Shown piece after piece: positions 23,581 to 33,867 of a stretch of 64,000 nt of DNA. Location: NCBI GenBank assembly GCA_964366455.1, contig CAYISZ010000002.1, positions 1 through 64,000 on the forward strand, given 5' to 3'. The stretch comes from CAZLQR01 sp964366455. Lineage in GTDB: Bacteria > Patescibacteriota > Microgenomatia > UBA1406 > GWC2-37-13. The notes beneath the pieces were generated by a model. The model worked only from the letters and a program-made list of their open reading frames with translations. It made no database searches and was not told the DNA's origin. Each line of letters starts with the position of its first letter. Position 1 is the first letter of the stretch. The translations under genes were made by a program, and so were the position numbers.

Positions 23581-24456
23581 TTATAGCTCCCATTCAGTTT
23601 CAGCTGAGCCTAGGTTGAAAATTATATCAGAAGTATCGGCATTACCAGTTATTAAGTCGCAGCTAAAGACCCGCCTAATGTCCTCCACAGTTTTGGTCCT
23701 AGACGCTGTAGTGGTGGTTACATTGCATTTCTTGGGTTGAGAATCTGACACTGAAATGTCCACCACTCTTATCCCATTACCCTCAAGTATTTTTCCCATT
23801 GCAGCAGCCGTATCATAGTTTTTCGTGTATTTTATTTGTACACTTAGTCTTTCCGTTCTATAAGTCTTGTTATAGAAAAAACCTTTGTACTCCTTGCCGA
23901 AAGCTTCTGCCGAAAGATGGGTTTGATTCTGAATTTTTTTTGTAAGAATTCCGATGTCTAAATTCTGAAAAGAACTTGGAGATGTCTGGAGTATCTGAAG
24001 ATAAATATATACCCTGTCTAAAAACCTTGCATTCGATTTATACAGCATCAACTCCTTGAAGGTTGGCGCCTTGTACGACCTTTCTACGTCATTTGAGTAG
24101 TATATTTCATTACTTGAAGGATAGAAATAATAACTAACAAAGGATGAGGTGGCTACAGAGAAGGCCTTGGAGAGTAGTTCTGGTTTTTTTTCGTAGGAAA
24201 TAAGCCTAGATAAGGCTCCAATTCGGTATGTACCGTAGCCATTAGGAACCTCTACCTTAAGATCGGGATCATAACCTACGTAATAATTAATATTTCCGCT
24301 AGGGCTAAGTGAGTAAAGCCTCGTATCCTGTCCATAGACTACAAACTGAATCCGATCAGGGCTATGAAAAAATAAAGATCCAGTCATCAGCTTAATAAAA
24401 ATCAACACGCTAAAGATACCTAGCAAAAGAAATCCAAAAGAGTGTTGACGTTTCAT
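23581..24456 (-). CDS. LytR C-terminal-domain-like protein
   Basis: A 291-residue protein with an N-terminal signal anchor (about residues 8-29) and an extracytoplasmic part. The last 90 residues (VQIKYTKNYDTAAAMGKILEGNGIRVVDISVS ... IIFNLG) resemble the LytR_C domain found with LCP cell-wall enzymes. It starts 3 nt after the antiporter gene. The domain call is by eye; function is uncertain. Confidence 0.6.
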   Translation of the reverse strand: MKRQHSFGFLLLGIFSVLIFIKLMTGSLFFHSPDRIQFVVYGQDTRLYSLSPSGNINYYVGYDPDLKVEVPNGYGTYRIGALSRLISYEKKPELLSKAFSVATSSFVSYYFYPSSNEIYYSNDVERSYKAPTFKELMLYKSNARFLDRVYIYLQILQTSPSSFQNLDIGILTKKIQNQTHLSAEAFGKEYKGFFYNKTYRTERLSVQIKYTKNYDTAAAMGKILEGNGIRVVDISVSDSQPKKCNVTTTTASRTKTVEDIRRVFSCDLITGNADTSDIIFNLGSAETEWEL

Positions 24457-24459
24457 CGC

Positions 24460-26187
24460 TTATGCTGCTCCTCGCACCAACTTAATGTGCCTAATCCACT
24501 TCACTATCTCCTCTCTCGACATTTTCTTGTGAACAAAAATTCTTCTTATCATCATTAAGGATGCCTCAAATTCGGGCAGCACGATGGTGTGAGCGCCCAG
24601 ATCCTTCATTCGCTGCCTATCCCCTTCCGTATGTACCCGACTTATCACCAGAACGCTTGTGCTGAGTTTTTTAGCATTCATTACTATCGCCTCTTGATCG
24701 TGATGTAAAGGAACCGCAATCACCACAGCAGCAGCATTTTCCAACTGAGCATACCTTAAGACGTCAACGTCATTAGGGTCACCGTAAATAATGTTTATAC
24801 CCTCTTTTTTCTGCTTCTGCACCGTTTGAAAATTGTAATCAATTGCTATGTAGGGAATATTTGCCAAGGCTAAAGCAGATCCTACCTGCTCTCCGATACG
24901 ACCGTAGCCACAGATAACGATGTGGTTCTTCATCCTCATTTCCTCAACGGGGGCCTCGTTAAAATCATGACGCTTTTGAATAAAAACGTCCACAAAAGGC
25001 GCTCTGCGCTTCAAGAAACTTCGAATCACAAGATACATCGTTTCTCTTCGCTGAATTAAGTACGGAGTCAAGATTAAGCTCATCAGAACCGATGAAAGGA
25101 TCAAAAGGTACTCGTCCGAGGTGAAAATTTTATTTGAAAATGCTAACGACAACAGTATGAATGCGTTTTCACTCACCTGAAACAGAAACAAAGCCATCGA
25201 AAACGCCATTCTTGAGCTAAAACGAAAGTACATGAAAATGAGTAATAAGATTAAGCCTTTAACAACTATCAACAATGATCCAAACAGCAGAACCTTAGGA
25301 AGCAGAAACAAAACCTGAGGCATCTGTACGTGGGTACCAATGTACACAAAGTACACGATAGCCATGACATCGCGGAGGGGACGAATTTGCGCGAATACAT
25401 GGTGATGTTCTAAGGTCTGGGAAACCAAAACGCCCGCAATAAAGGCTCCAATCAAAACCGGTACGCCAAATGTTGAGGACAGAGCAATAACGGCAAAGAT
25501 AAAAACCAAGATAAAAAGATTCAAAAGCTCTCGTGAGACTCCTGCAATTCTATTGAATGCAAATGGCACAATTCTTTTACCAACGTAATACATAGTAACC
25601 AGTATCAGAGTTGCTTCTGCAATGCTGAATGCGATTCTTTTGAATACCTCGATACCCGTAGTTGTCTCTCCGTTTAGGTAGGTAAAAATGATGATAAACG
25701 GAATGAAGGCCAGATCCTGAAGCATTAGAATTCCAAGAGCTACCTCGCCAAGAAATGAGTTCTCCTCGCGCTTCTCCTGAATAATCTTTGCAACGATTGT
25801 TGTTGAGGATGTGGTTAATGCGATTCCGATTAAAAAGGCCTGAATAGTAGTGAATCCAAAGAACGTACTAAGAATTGCAATAGCTCCCAAAGAAAGCAGT
25901 ATCTGCAAAAGTCCTCCCACAATCACAAATTTCTTGAGAATAAACATTTTGGTCATGTTTAGATCAAGACCGACACTAAAAAGAAGAAGTATGATTCCAA
26001 AATGTGCAAACTGGGTAACCGTCTCTACAGAAACAAGTCCTTTAAAAAGATTTCCAAGAACGATTCCACCGACTAAATAGCCCACAATGGGAGAAAGTTT
26101 GAAACGCTTAGCTATAAATCCAAAGAAAAATGGAACAAGCAGAAAAACAAAGTAGTTAAAAAACTGTGCACCAGAAACCTCTGCCAT
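24460..26187 (-). CDS. KefB-type cation:proton antiporter with RCK domain
   Basis: A 575-residue protein: about 12 membrane helices with the CPA2 pattern (GYLVGGIVLG, GLDLNM, ALTTSSTTIVAKI, LMLQDLAFIP), then a TrkA-N/RCK domain (about residues 415-530) starting HIVICGYGRIGEQVG, an NAD-binding Rossmann motif. Exchanges K+ or Na+ for H+, gated by nucleotide. TATAGT ends 6 nt before the ATG on the minus strand. Confidence 0.92.
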   Translation of the reverse strand: MAEVSGAQFFNYFVFLLVPFFFGFIAKRFKLSPIVGYLVGGIVLGNLFKGLVSVETVTQFAHFGIILLLFSVGLDLNMTKMFILKKFVIVGGLLQILLSLGAIAILSTFFGFTTIQAFLIGIALTTSSTTIVAKIIQEKREENSFLGEVALGILMLQDLAFIPFIIIFTYLNGETTTGIEVFKRIAFSIAEATLILVTMYYVGKRIVPFAFNRIAGVSRELLNLFILVFIFAVIALSSTFGVPVLIGAFIAGVLVSQTLEHHHVFAQIRPLRDVMAIVYFVYIGTHVQMPQVLFLLPKVLLFGSLLIVVKGLILLLIFMYFRFSSRMAFSMALFLFQVSENAFILLSLAFSNKIFTSDEYLLILSSVLMSLILTPYLIQRRETMYLVIRSFLKRRAPFVDVFIQKRHDFNEAPVEEMRMKNHIVICGYGRIGEQVGSALALANIPYIAIDYNFQTVQKQKKEGINIIYGDPNDVDVLRYAQLENAAAVVIAVPLHHDQEAIVMNAKKLSTSVLVISRVHTEGDRQRMKDLGAHTIVLPEFEASLMMIRRIFVHKKMSREEIVKWIRHIKLVRGAA

Positions 26188-26249
26188 GTATTTACTATAA
26201 CATAGGCGTACAGGCGAATAAAGAATTAAGAATTGTCCTTCGGCTCCAC

Positions 26250-27629
26250 TCAGGACGAGCGAATTTCAGTAACCGCCATTTCGGTAAGTTCACTTGCAAG
26301 ACCAATGTAGTTTTCTGGCCTAAGTTTGGTGAGCTTTTTCCTAACGGCAACTCGAACCGGTAAACCTTCGACCCATCTCTTCCAATCTTTCGGTTCGATT
26401 TTTTGGCCTCTGGACATTTTTTTTACTAGGTCGTATGCATTTTTTACACCTGATTGGCGCAACAATGTCTGTGCTGCCTCGGTCAAGATTGCCCAGTTGC
26501 CACGCAACGAAAGCTTTAATTCATTTTGATTGGGCGAAACTTTTTTAAGGCCATTAATCGCGCTTTTGTATGCTATTAGTTGATAAGCGTATACTAGTCC
26601 AATGTTTCTCATTACTGTGCTACTGGATAAATCTCTTTGAAGTCTAGAAACTGGGAGTTTATTTGCAAAGTGTTCAATAAGCGAGTTCGCCAATCCCAGA
26701 TTGCCCTCACTATTTTCAAAGTTTATCGGATTTATTTTCTGTGGCATAGTTGAAGAGCCAACTTCACCCTTTTTCAGCTCCTGAAAAAACCAACCATCGC
26801 TTATATATCTCCACATATCTTGATTGAAATCTAACAGTACGGTGTTGAAACGATGATATGTCTGTAGTAGCTCTACGATGTCATCGTTTGGATTAATCTG
26901 CGTAGTAAATGTTTCTGGAATAAACCCAAAACTTTCGACAAAATCGCGAGAAAATTTAACCCAATCAATGTCTGGCACTGCGTACTGCATTGCAGTGTAG
27001 TTGCCTATGGCCCCATTCAACTTTCCAGAGAGAGTGGCTTTTTTCAGTTTGGTAAACTGACTATGTAGCCTTACCGCAACATTTGCAAACTCTTTTCCAA
27101 CGGTAGTTGGTAGCGCGGCCTGACCATGCGTCCTCGCCAACATCGGTATTTTTTTGTACTCGATCGCCTTGTTGCACAGGTGATTCACCAGCGTCTCGAT
27201 CCACGGCTTAATAACTTTTTGATTTGCTCGCGAAATATTAAGTCTCCAGGCGAGGTTGTTCACATCTTCTGACGTTAGTCCAAAATGGATCATCTCTACT
27301 ACGTTCTTCAAAGAACCAGCTCCCAGCAACTCTCTTAACGTATTCTCTACTGCTTTTACGTCATGCTTAACTTCATTTTCCAGCTTCTTTACTCTGCTTA
27401 TCATTGATTGAGATACCCGAGACCTTAGCCTGAGTAGTTTTGTTTTTTCTTTAGAAGTAAATTCTCGCACCACGCCTACCTCGGATAGTGCAATCAAATA
27501 CCGAACCTCCACCTCAATTCGAGCACAGATTAAGGCGTTCTCTGAGAAGTAATTAGAAAGCTCCTCCACCTGCTTTCGGTAGCGACCGTCAACTGGTGTA
27601 ATCGCAGTTAAGTAAGTAAAGTCAGCCAT
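26250..27629 (-). CDS. purB: Adenylosuccinate lyase
   Basis: A 459-residue fumarase/aspartase-superfamily enzyme of the PurB type: YLTAITPVDGRYRKQVEELS at the start, FGLTSEDVNNLAWRL, ARTHGQAALPTTVGKEF and the signature GSSTMPQKINPINFEN. It splits SAICAR and adenylosuccinate to release fumarate in purine synthesis. A TATAAT box lies 8 nt before the ATG on the minus strand. Confidence 0.95.
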   Translation of the reverse strand: MADFTYLTAITPVDGRYRKQVEELSNYFSENALICARIEVEVRYLIALSEVGVVREFTSKEKTKLLRLRSRVSQSMISRVKKLENEVKHDVKAVENTLRELLGAGSLKNVVEMIHFGLTSEDVNNLAWRLNISRANQKVIKPWIETLVNHLCNKAIEYKKIPMLARTHGQAALPTTVGKEFANVAVRLHSQFTKLKKATLSGKLNGAIGNYTAMQYAVPDIDWVKFSRDFVESFGFIPETFTTQINPNDDIVELLQTYHRFNTVLLDFNQDMWRYISDGWFFQELKKGEVGSSTMPQKINPINFENSEGNLGLANSLIEHFANKLPVSRLQRDLSSSTVMRNIGLVYAYQLIAYKSAINGLKKVSPNQNELKLSLRGNWAILTEAAQTLLRQSGVKNAYDLVKKMSRGQKIEPKDWKRWVEGLPVRVAVRKKLTKLRPENYIGLASELTEMAVTEIRSS

Positions 27630-27669
27630 GCTTGAGCATTATATAGAGAAGGAGTCTATTTGCAAGAAC

Positions 27670-28035
27670 TTATTTGTAGAGCTTCTGTTCACATTCAATG
27701 CAGAACCGTGCCTCGGGGATAAGATTGATTCTTGCTACAGGTATCTGAACACCGCATTTTTCACAGAATCCGTATCGTCCTTTACCAATTTTGACAAATG
27801 CCATTTCAATGTCGCTGAGTTTTCTTTCAAGGTCTTTAATCTGTGCTTGAATGGTGTCGTGACCCACCTGCTCACGCACATCGGTATCAATAGCGGCGTT
27901 ATCGATTGCATGATCGGGGTCTGCGAAGGGGTCGTCTTTTTTTAACTCACTAATCTGATGAAGGATTTTTTCCTTATCCTTTTCAAGTCTATCCTTATGA
28001 TTTTTTATGAAACTTTTTGAAATTGCTTTTGACAT
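27670..28035 (-). CDS. DksA/TraR-type C4 zinc-finger protein
   Basis: A 121-residue protein: an N-terminal helical hairpin (about residues 1-85) ending in KGRYGFCEKC and FCIEC, a C4 zinc site as in DksA/TraR. Such proteins enter the RNA polymerase secondary channel and adjust initiation. It overlaps the upstream Lgt-like gene by 41 nt, suggesting coupling. Acidic residues at the coil tip (about D43) are compatible with DksA-like action. Confidence 0.88.
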   Translation of the reverse strand: MSKAISKSFIKNHKDRLEKDKEKILHQISELKKDDPFADPDHAIDNAAIDTDVREQVGHDTIQAQIKDLERKLSDIEMAFVKIGKGRYGFCEKCGVQIPVARINLIPEARFCIECEQKLYK

Positions 28036-28792
28036 AAGTAAATATAGAACTCCTGAAATAATAGATGAAATATGCAGAGAATGTCAATAGCAAGAGATAT
28101 GAAACAAATGCATTGAAACTAAGAACTGAAAATACAGAAATTGATCGCTCTTTTAGCAAATCAAAACCAGCTAATACGAGACCTACAAACCACAAAAAGA
28201 AGTAGAGATTCGTGCCCTTTGCGAACTTTTCACGCCGAATAGAAAATAATAGTTGATATGCAAAATATGCTCCGAGAAAGAAAAGAAGTCCTTCGTACAA
28301 TGGGGTTAAATGCCTCATGCCGTCAGCTCCTACATACTTTAATCGAAGTAGAAAGTTTGTCTTGGATCCCACCTCTACTCCAGAGAAAAAGGACCCCACC
28401 TTACCAAAAGCCAAAGCCACAAATGCAGAGGGAACAAAGTAGTCGACTGCCTCTGAGAACTTCACCTTTGATCGAAACATTGAAATGTACACCGAAAGCA
28501 AAAATCCAAGTAAAAATCCGTACAGTGAAAGTCCAGGATATCCGTTTATCAAAATAAACTTCAGAAAACTAAATCCAAACTCGCTGAAATTCTGCGTGAC
28601 ATATACGATTCGCGAAACTAACAACCCACCAAAAAGTCCGACAAATAAGTGGTCAAAAATTTCCTCCTCTTTATATGGCGTTAACAAGAAATTTTTCCAG
28701 AGCAAAAAGGCCGCCCAAAAAAAGGCCAACATCAAAAAAACTCCAAAAGTATAAATCTTTAAGAAGGTCAGATCGAGTAAAACTGGAAGCAT
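27995..28792 (-). CDS. Lgt-like membrane protein, catalytic residues altered
   Basis: A 265-residue polytopic protein resembling prolipoprotein diacylglyceryl transferase: FGGLLVSRIVYV, PGLSLYGFLLG and ALAFGKVGSFFSG align with the E. coli Lgt regions GGRIGYV, GGMSFHGGLIG and GAGRLGNFING. The catalytic His103 becomes Tyr, Arg143 becomes Lys and Asn146 becomes Ser. It may be a diverged lipid-handling enzyme rather than a working Lgt. Divergently transcribed from the GT-C gene at 28814. Confidence 0.7.
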   Translation of the reverse strand: MLPVLLDLTFLKIYTFGVFLMLAFFWAAFLLWKNFLLTPYKEEEIFDHLFVGLFGGLLVSRIVYVTQNFSEFGFSFLKFILINGYPGLSLYGFLLGFLLSVYISMFRSKVKFSEAVDYFVPSAFVALAFGKVGSFFSGVEVGSKTNFLLRLKYVGADGMRHLTPLYEGLLFFLGAYFAYQLLFSIRREKFAKGTNLYFFLWFVGLVLAGFDLLKERSISVFSVLSFNAFVSYLLLLTFSAYFIYYFRSSIFTYVKSNFKKFHKKS

Positions 28793-28813
28793 ACGTGTTA
28801 TATTATAAACAAA

Positions 28814-30547
28814 ATGTTTGTATTGGCAATCACACTTTTACTCGGCTTTTTTCTTAGAATAATTGGTCTCAACTGGGACCAGGGTACGCATCTGCATCCT
28901 GATGAACGGTTTCTGACGATGGTTGCAGAAAAAATTCAGTTTCCATTGTCGCTCGCACAGTACTTTAATTCGTCTTCTTCTACCTTCAATCCCTACAATA
29001 ACGGCTTTACATTTTATGTGTACGGGAATCTTCCTCTTTTGATAACTCGCTTTACCGCTCAACTTTTTCACATGACAACATACGACTCGATTTTTTTGGT
29101 TGGCCGTGCGATCTCTGCGTTATTTGACACGGGGACAATCGCTCTTGTGTATTTTTTGTCTATGCAAATTTTTGCAAGCAAAAGGGCTGCTAAATTCGCA
29201 GCTTTGGCATACTGCCTTTCCGTTTTACCCATACAACAGGCTCATTTTTTCACCGTGGACAGTATTCTAGTATTTTTTAGCACCTCTACTCTGCTCTTTT
29301 TTATTAAACACTTTAAAGAGAAAAGGTTATTGCCCTTAATTTGGTCTGGAATATTTTTCGGACTTACCTTGGCGAGCAAAACCTCTCTACTTATCACCAC
29401 TCCCCTATTTTATATATCACTATTGTTTGTCCACCAAAAAAAATTACTTAATATTTTAAAATTTTCTTTACTTTTTAGCTTTTGTTGGCTTGTGGCATTC
29501 CGCATATTTAATCCTTACGCATTTAACGGTCCCGTCTCATTATCCCCCACCTTCATCTCAAACATTCAAGATGCACATAAAATGATTACCGGTGACATTA
29601 ACTATCCACCAAACGTACAATGGACCGGGACTCTACCTATAATCCATCCACTTATCCAACTCGCATTATGGGGGTACGGGCCGGTCGCGACGCTTTTGGC
29701 TATGTTAGGAGTAATTTTCCTAGCACGAAGAAAAAAAATAACTCAGAGTGGTGCTTTGATCTTCATTTCTTTGTTTTCTATTTTAATTTTTACATATCAA
29801 GGAGTCCAGTTAGCAAAGTATATGAGATACTTTTACCCAATCTATCCATTTCTTGCCTTACTGACGGGCTACGCTATATCAAAAATTGCATCCCTTCGAC
29901 TTCGCTCCCATTCGGCAGATTCGGCAAGCTCACTGCAAGCAGGCTCAGGGCAGGCAGGACAAGCTAAGAAAATACTGATAGTTGTTTGGCTTGCACTTCT
30001 TATCTGGCCCATCTGCTTCATATCTATCTATCAACAAAAACATTCTCGCGTTCAAGCTTCTGAATGGATCTATGAAAACATACCAAAGGGATCTACTGTA
30101 ACCTCCGAGGAGTGGGACGACAGCCTTCCATTAAATCTCTTTGGCAGGACAAACCAAGACTACACCACCCTGTCTTTATCCATGTTTCAGGAAGATTCGC
30201 GCGCCAAGTGGGAGATTATCTCTAAGCAGCTAGAACAATCCGACTTCATTATCCTCTCGAGCAACCGAGTCTTTGATTCTATAACGCATCGATCGTCCAT
30301 TTACCCCATTACAAAACGGTATTACACAATGCTCTTTGACGGTTCATTGGGCTTTGAACCAGTAAAAATATCTACCTCATTTCCTAGACTCGGGCCATTT
30401 ATTATTGACGATAGATTTGCCGAGGAATCATTTACTGTCTACGATCACCCTCAGGTATATATTTTTAAAAAGCGCGTGACGAATAACGGAGATGATATAA
30501 TGAATCTTCTTTTTCAATATGAAAAAACCCCTAAAAGTAGGATTTGA
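28814..30547 (+). CDS. GT-C (PMT/ArnT-like) glycosyltransferase
   Basis: A 577-residue membrane enzyme with about 10-12 helices. The first extracytoplasmic loop carries GLNWDQGTHLHPDERF, the acidic Asp-Glu site of GT39/ArnT-like enzymes that use polyprenyl-phosphate sugars. A repeat-derived, in-frame segment (about 29893-29970, SADSASSLQAGSGQAGQ) sits in a loop between helices. Sugar and acceptor unknown. Overlaps the next gene by 29 nt. Confidence 0.82.
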   Translation: MFVLAITLLLGFFLRIIGLNWDQGTHLHPDERFLTMVAEKIQFPLSLAQYFNSSSSTFNPYNNGFTFYVYGNLPLLITRFTAQLFHMTTYDSIFLVGRAISALFDTGTIALVYFLSMQIFASKRAAKFAALAYCLSVLPIQQAHFFTVDSILVFFSTSTLLFFIKHFKEKRLLPLIWSGIFFGLTLASKTSLLITTPLFYISLLFVHQKKLLNILKFSLLFSFCWLVAFRIFNPYAFNGPVSLSPTFISNIQDAHKMITGDINYPPNVQWTGTLPIIHPLIQLALWGYGPVATLLAMLGVIFLARRKKITQSGALIFISLFSILIFTYQGVQLAKYMRYFYPIYPFLALLTGYAISKIASLRLRSHSADSASSLQAGSGQAGQAKKILIVVWLALLIWPICFISIYQQKHSRVQASEWIYENIPKGSTVTSEEWDDSLPLNLFGRTNQDYTTLSLSMFQEDSRAKWEIISKQLEQSDFIILSSNRVFDSITHRSSIYPITKRYYTMLFDGSLGFEPVKISTSFPRLGPFIIDDRFAEESFTVYDHPQVYIFKKRVTNNGDDIMNLLFQYEKTPKSRI

Positions 30548-31109
30548 TCTGGACGGTGTAATTTTGTATAACCCTGTTCGAGTTCTTCGACCGCTTTCTG
30601 CACTCATCAGCAAATTTATTTTTAAGAAAAAAACAACCTCTTTTTTCATACCTCAAAATCCAGCTGCAAAGTTTGCTTGGTATTTATTACATAAAACCAG
30701 CTTTATCCCAGCTCGAGGTCTTAACGACCTAAAAAAACTTGTCCAGGAAGGAAAGGTAGAGGCACATCTTATTACAGGACGCTACGCCTCTTTAACTCAG
30801 GACTTTCAGAGCTGGATGAAGAGCCTTGATGCGAGTAGTATCTTTACTACTCAGAGTCATAATGCGAAAAATGAACAGCCTCACATTTTTAAGCAAAATA
30901 TGATCAATAAATTAGGTCTTGATATATTTGTTGAGGACAACTGGGACATCGTTAGAGAGCTTAGAGACGTTTCAGGCTCTAAGTTACAAGCTGCAGGAAA
31001 AGCCCGCATCTTCTGGATTACCAACTTTCTTGACTATCATATCCCGCACGAACATAAATTTCGCAATCTTCGCGGAGTTATTCAGCGACTCAGAGAGCTT
31101 ACTGCTTAA
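30519..31109 (+). CDS. HAD-superfamily hydrolase
   Basis: A 196-residue HAD-like protein: motif I KVGFDLDGVILYNPV (nucleophile Asp), motif II LITGRY, and a late acidic motif FVEDNWDIVREL. The pattern fits 5'-nucleotidase-like or sugar phosphatases. A repeat-derived SKLQAAGKA segment is in frame near the end. Its start overlaps the GT-C gene. Confidence 0.75.
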   Translation: MKKPLKVGFDLDGVILYNPVRVLRPLSALISKFIFKKKTTSFFIPQNPAAKFAWYLLHKTSFIPARGLNDLKKLVQEGKVEAHLITGRYASLTQDFQSWMKSLDASSIFTTQSHNAKNEQPHIFKQNMINKLGLDIFVEDNWDIVRELRDVSGSKLQAAGKARIFWITNFLDYHIPHEHKFRNLRGVIQRLRELTA

Positions 31110-32176
31110 TCTTTATTAATCTTTATTGACCGAAGAATTTTTTGAAGATTTTTTCCTTCTCTTTTAATTATCGTAGGAATTCCTTTTTTGGGAATAAGCG
31201 ATAGCATTGCGTTAAATACCCCTCCACCTTTCTCTTCCCTAACAAAAAGTTTCACTGTCTCGACATTTGGCAAATGGCGTGCCCAGTGTTTCAGCTTGAA
31301 GATGAAGTTGCTAAGGATGTGTTGGCTATTGTCAGAAAGATCTTTTCCACTAATCTCAATCTTTTTTTCCTTCTTCCCACGCAGAAGCGCTGAAAGGAAG
31401 TCTCTAGTTGTAATCACGCCAATTGGGTTCCTGTTCTCGTCAACGACCATAACGCTACCAATTTGCTTATCCAGAATTAGTTTTAGCGCCTCTGACATAA
31501 GGTGGTTTGGAGTCAGGGTAAGTAAAAGAGTTTTTGCAAAGTTTCTAACTGGTTGATTCTGAAAATTTAGCTTTGATCCTCCCTCTTTGTCACCCTTATG
31601 TCCTTTTTGCTTTGGAGCAACCAGATTACTGATTAAATCGTAGTAAGTCAGAACCCCTTTTAACTTCATATCTCTATTAATCATTATTAATTTGGAAATT
31701 TTTCTTGATTTAAATATGTGTAGCGCGGTTGCAATACTGTCGGTTTCGTTGATAGTAAGCAAGGGTTGGTTTTTTTTCTTAAGTACCTCAGAAATAGGTA
31801 CCTTAAATACCTGATGCTCTTTGTACAGAGTGAGGAGTCTTCTGGCCGAAGTTATCCCGATAAACTCGTCCCTTTCATCAAAAACGGGAAGATAATGAAG
31901 TTTGGACTCGATGAACAACTGTGCAACTTTTGAGATGCTGAAGTTGCGCTTAACTCTTGGGGGGTGGAAAAGACAGTGAGCTACCTTCGCGTTACCTGGA
32001 TAGGAAGCGTGAATTAGTGCATGATATGGATTGATTACACCTACAAATTTCTTCTTGTCATCGAAAATAAAGGCCGCATCATGAGATGAGGAAAGATGGG
32101 ATAAAGCGCTAGACAGCGAATCCTCAAGAGATATTTTGATGATATTTTTCGTTTTAACAGCGTCTAGTAAATTCAT
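31106..32176 (-). CDS. Multi-CBS-domain protein
   Basis: A 356-residue protein with four CBS motifs in two pairs (about residues 10-120 and 130-275; e.g. SIATALHIFKSRKISKLIMINRDMKLKGVLTYYDLI and SVMVVDENRNPIGVITTRDFLSALL), which usually bind adenine nucleotides. A C-terminal domain of about 80 residues follows, of unrecognised family. Likely an energy or nucleotide sensor; target unknown. Confidence 0.85.
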   Translation of the reverse strand: MNLLDAVKTKNIIKISLEDSLSSALSHLSSSHDAAFIFDDKKKFVGVINPYHALIHASYPGNAKVAHCLFHPPRVKRNFSISKVAQLFIESKLHYLPVFDERDEFIGITSARRLLTLYKEHQVFKVPISEVLKKKNQPLLTINETDSIATALHIFKSRKISKLIMINRDMKLKGVLTYYDLISNLVAPKQKGHKGDKEGGSKLNFQNQPVRNFAKTLLLTLTPNHLMSEALKLILDKQIGSVMVVDENRNPIGVITTRDFLSALLRGKKEKKIEISGKDLSDNSQHILSNFIFKLKHWARHLPNVETVKLFVREEKGGGVFNAMLSLIPKKGIPTIIKREGKNLQKILRSIKINKD

Positions 32177-32241
32177 AGATTAGTTCTTATTTCTTAATTC
32201 TTAGTTCTTAATATTAAAAACTAAGAACTAAAAACTTATAA

Positions 32242-33702
32242 TTACGCTTTTTGCAACCAAGCAAAAAGCGATAGTACTCCCCAACCGGTCGCACCTTTAC
32301 CCAACGATCCTTTTGGCTCATCGGTTCTAAATGCGGGCCCGGCAATGTCCAGATGGATCCATTTAGCCTTGTCCACAAACTCTGACAGAAATACTGCGGC
32401 CGTAATTGCCCCACCATAACGTCCTCCTCCGATATTTTTAAGATCCGCGATGTCGCTTTTCATTTTTTTAAGATATGGCATATGAAGTGGCATCTTCCAC
32501 AGCTCATCGCCTACCTGTTTAGCCGAATCCTCAAACGACTCCGAAAGCTCATCATTATTACTAAAGAATCCTGCAAGGTCATTGCCTAGAGCCACCACAC
32601 AGGCACCTGTTAGGGTTGCTAAATCGATAATTACATCGGCCTTACAATGCTTTTCTGCATAAACTAGGCCGTCAGCAAGCGTTAAGCGACCTTCAGCATC
32701 TGTATTTAGAACCTCAATTGTTTTCCCATTCATAGCCGTCACTATGTCGCCAGGTCTGGTTGCGTGGCCGGATGGCATATTTTCACACGCGGGTAATATT
32801 CCATAAACCTCGTGAGCTACCTGAGTTTTAGCAAGAACAGAAAATACTCCAAGTACAGTTGCCCCGCCGGACATATCAATTTTCATATCCTCCATTGAGC
32901 CTGAGGGTTTTAAAGACAGCCCGCCCGAATCAAACATGATGGACTTACCAACTAATGCAATCTTTTTAGCATTCTTGTCGGCTGATTTTGGCTTGTAATG
33001 CAAGACGATAAACTTAGGCGGAACCACGCTTCCTCGAGCTACGGATAGATAAGATCCCATCCCTAGCTTCTCACATTGCTCTTTTTCGAGTACTTTAAGT
33101 GAGATGTTTGCGGAGCTCTTGGAGATTGTCTGTGCGACCTCAACCAGGGTGTGAGTGTTCGTATGAGAAGCTGGATCGTTCACAAGATCGCGTGCTAGCC
33201 CGACTCCTTGCGCCAAAACCGTACCCAACTCTATTCCCTTTTTAAATTCGGACTCGCCTTTGGTAACAACAAAAGAAATTTGTTCAACTTTTTTCTGTTT
33301 TTTAGTTTTTTCATCCGTTTTATACTTCAAGAATTGGTAAGCTCCAAGCTCTGCTCCTATCATACAGCTTGTACCAACGCTCTGCATTTCACTAAGATCT
33401 GGGACGACAACTCCAACGCTCGCAATGTTTTTTGCTGTCATTAATCGTAATAGTGATGCGACAGAATTCTGAATTTTGAGATCTGTACAGTCCTTCCGCT
33501 TACCAACTCCGACAAACACAACCTGTTGATATCCGTCAAGATTGTCTACAATAAGCACTTGTTCATCTGAGCCCTTAAAGTCTGATCTGTTGATTAGTTC
33601 TAATGAAGGATTGTGCGGAAGTTTATCGCCCTCGAAGACTAAGTATGAAAGTGCCTCAACCTGTTTTGCCTGTGGGATTGAGCTTAAAATCGAAGCCTTC
33701 AT
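32242..33702 (-). CDS. pepA: Leucyl aminopeptidase (M17)
   Basis: A 486-residue M17 aminopeptidase: the catalytic domain has VGKSIMFDSGGLSLKPS, KIDMSGGATV and the signature NTDAEGRLTLADGL with metal-binding Asp and Glu. The N-terminal domain is of usual size. It removes N-terminal residues from peptides in the cytoplasm using two metal ions. Confidence 0.93.
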   Translation of the reverse strand: MKASILSSIPQAKQVEALSYLVFEGDKLPHNPSLELINRSDFKGSDEQVLIVDNLDGYQQVVFVGVGKRKDCTDLKIQNSVASLLRLMTAKNIASVGVVVPDLSEMQSVGTSCMIGAELGAYQFLKYKTDEKTKKQKKVEQISFVVTKGESEFKKGIELGTVLAQGVGLARDLVNDPASHTNTHTLVEVAQTISKSSANISLKVLEKEQCEKLGMGSYLSVARGSVVPPKFIVLHYKPKSADKNAKKIALVGKSIMFDSGGLSLKPSGSMEDMKIDMSGGATVLGVFSVLAKTQVAHEVYGILPACENMPSGHATRPGDIVTAMNGKTIEVLNTDAEGRLTLADGLVYAEKHCKADVIIDLATLTGACVVALGNDLAGFFSNNDELSESFEDSAKQVGDELWKMPLHMPYLKKMKSDIADLKNIGGGRYGGAITAAVFLSEFVDKAKWIHLDIAGPAFRTDEPKGSLGKGATGWGVLSLFAWLQKA

Positions 33703-33867
33703 ACCCTATCTTAATCCCGACTATTGATTACGTCAACCCCTTAAAACCGGAATTCAGTATTTCGCTTGCCCTGAGCGAAGCCGATGGGTATTAAGTATTT
33801 AGGGTTTTAAAAGAGGGCTCTTTAATACTCTATACGCTATACTATATACTGAATACTAAGAAAAACA

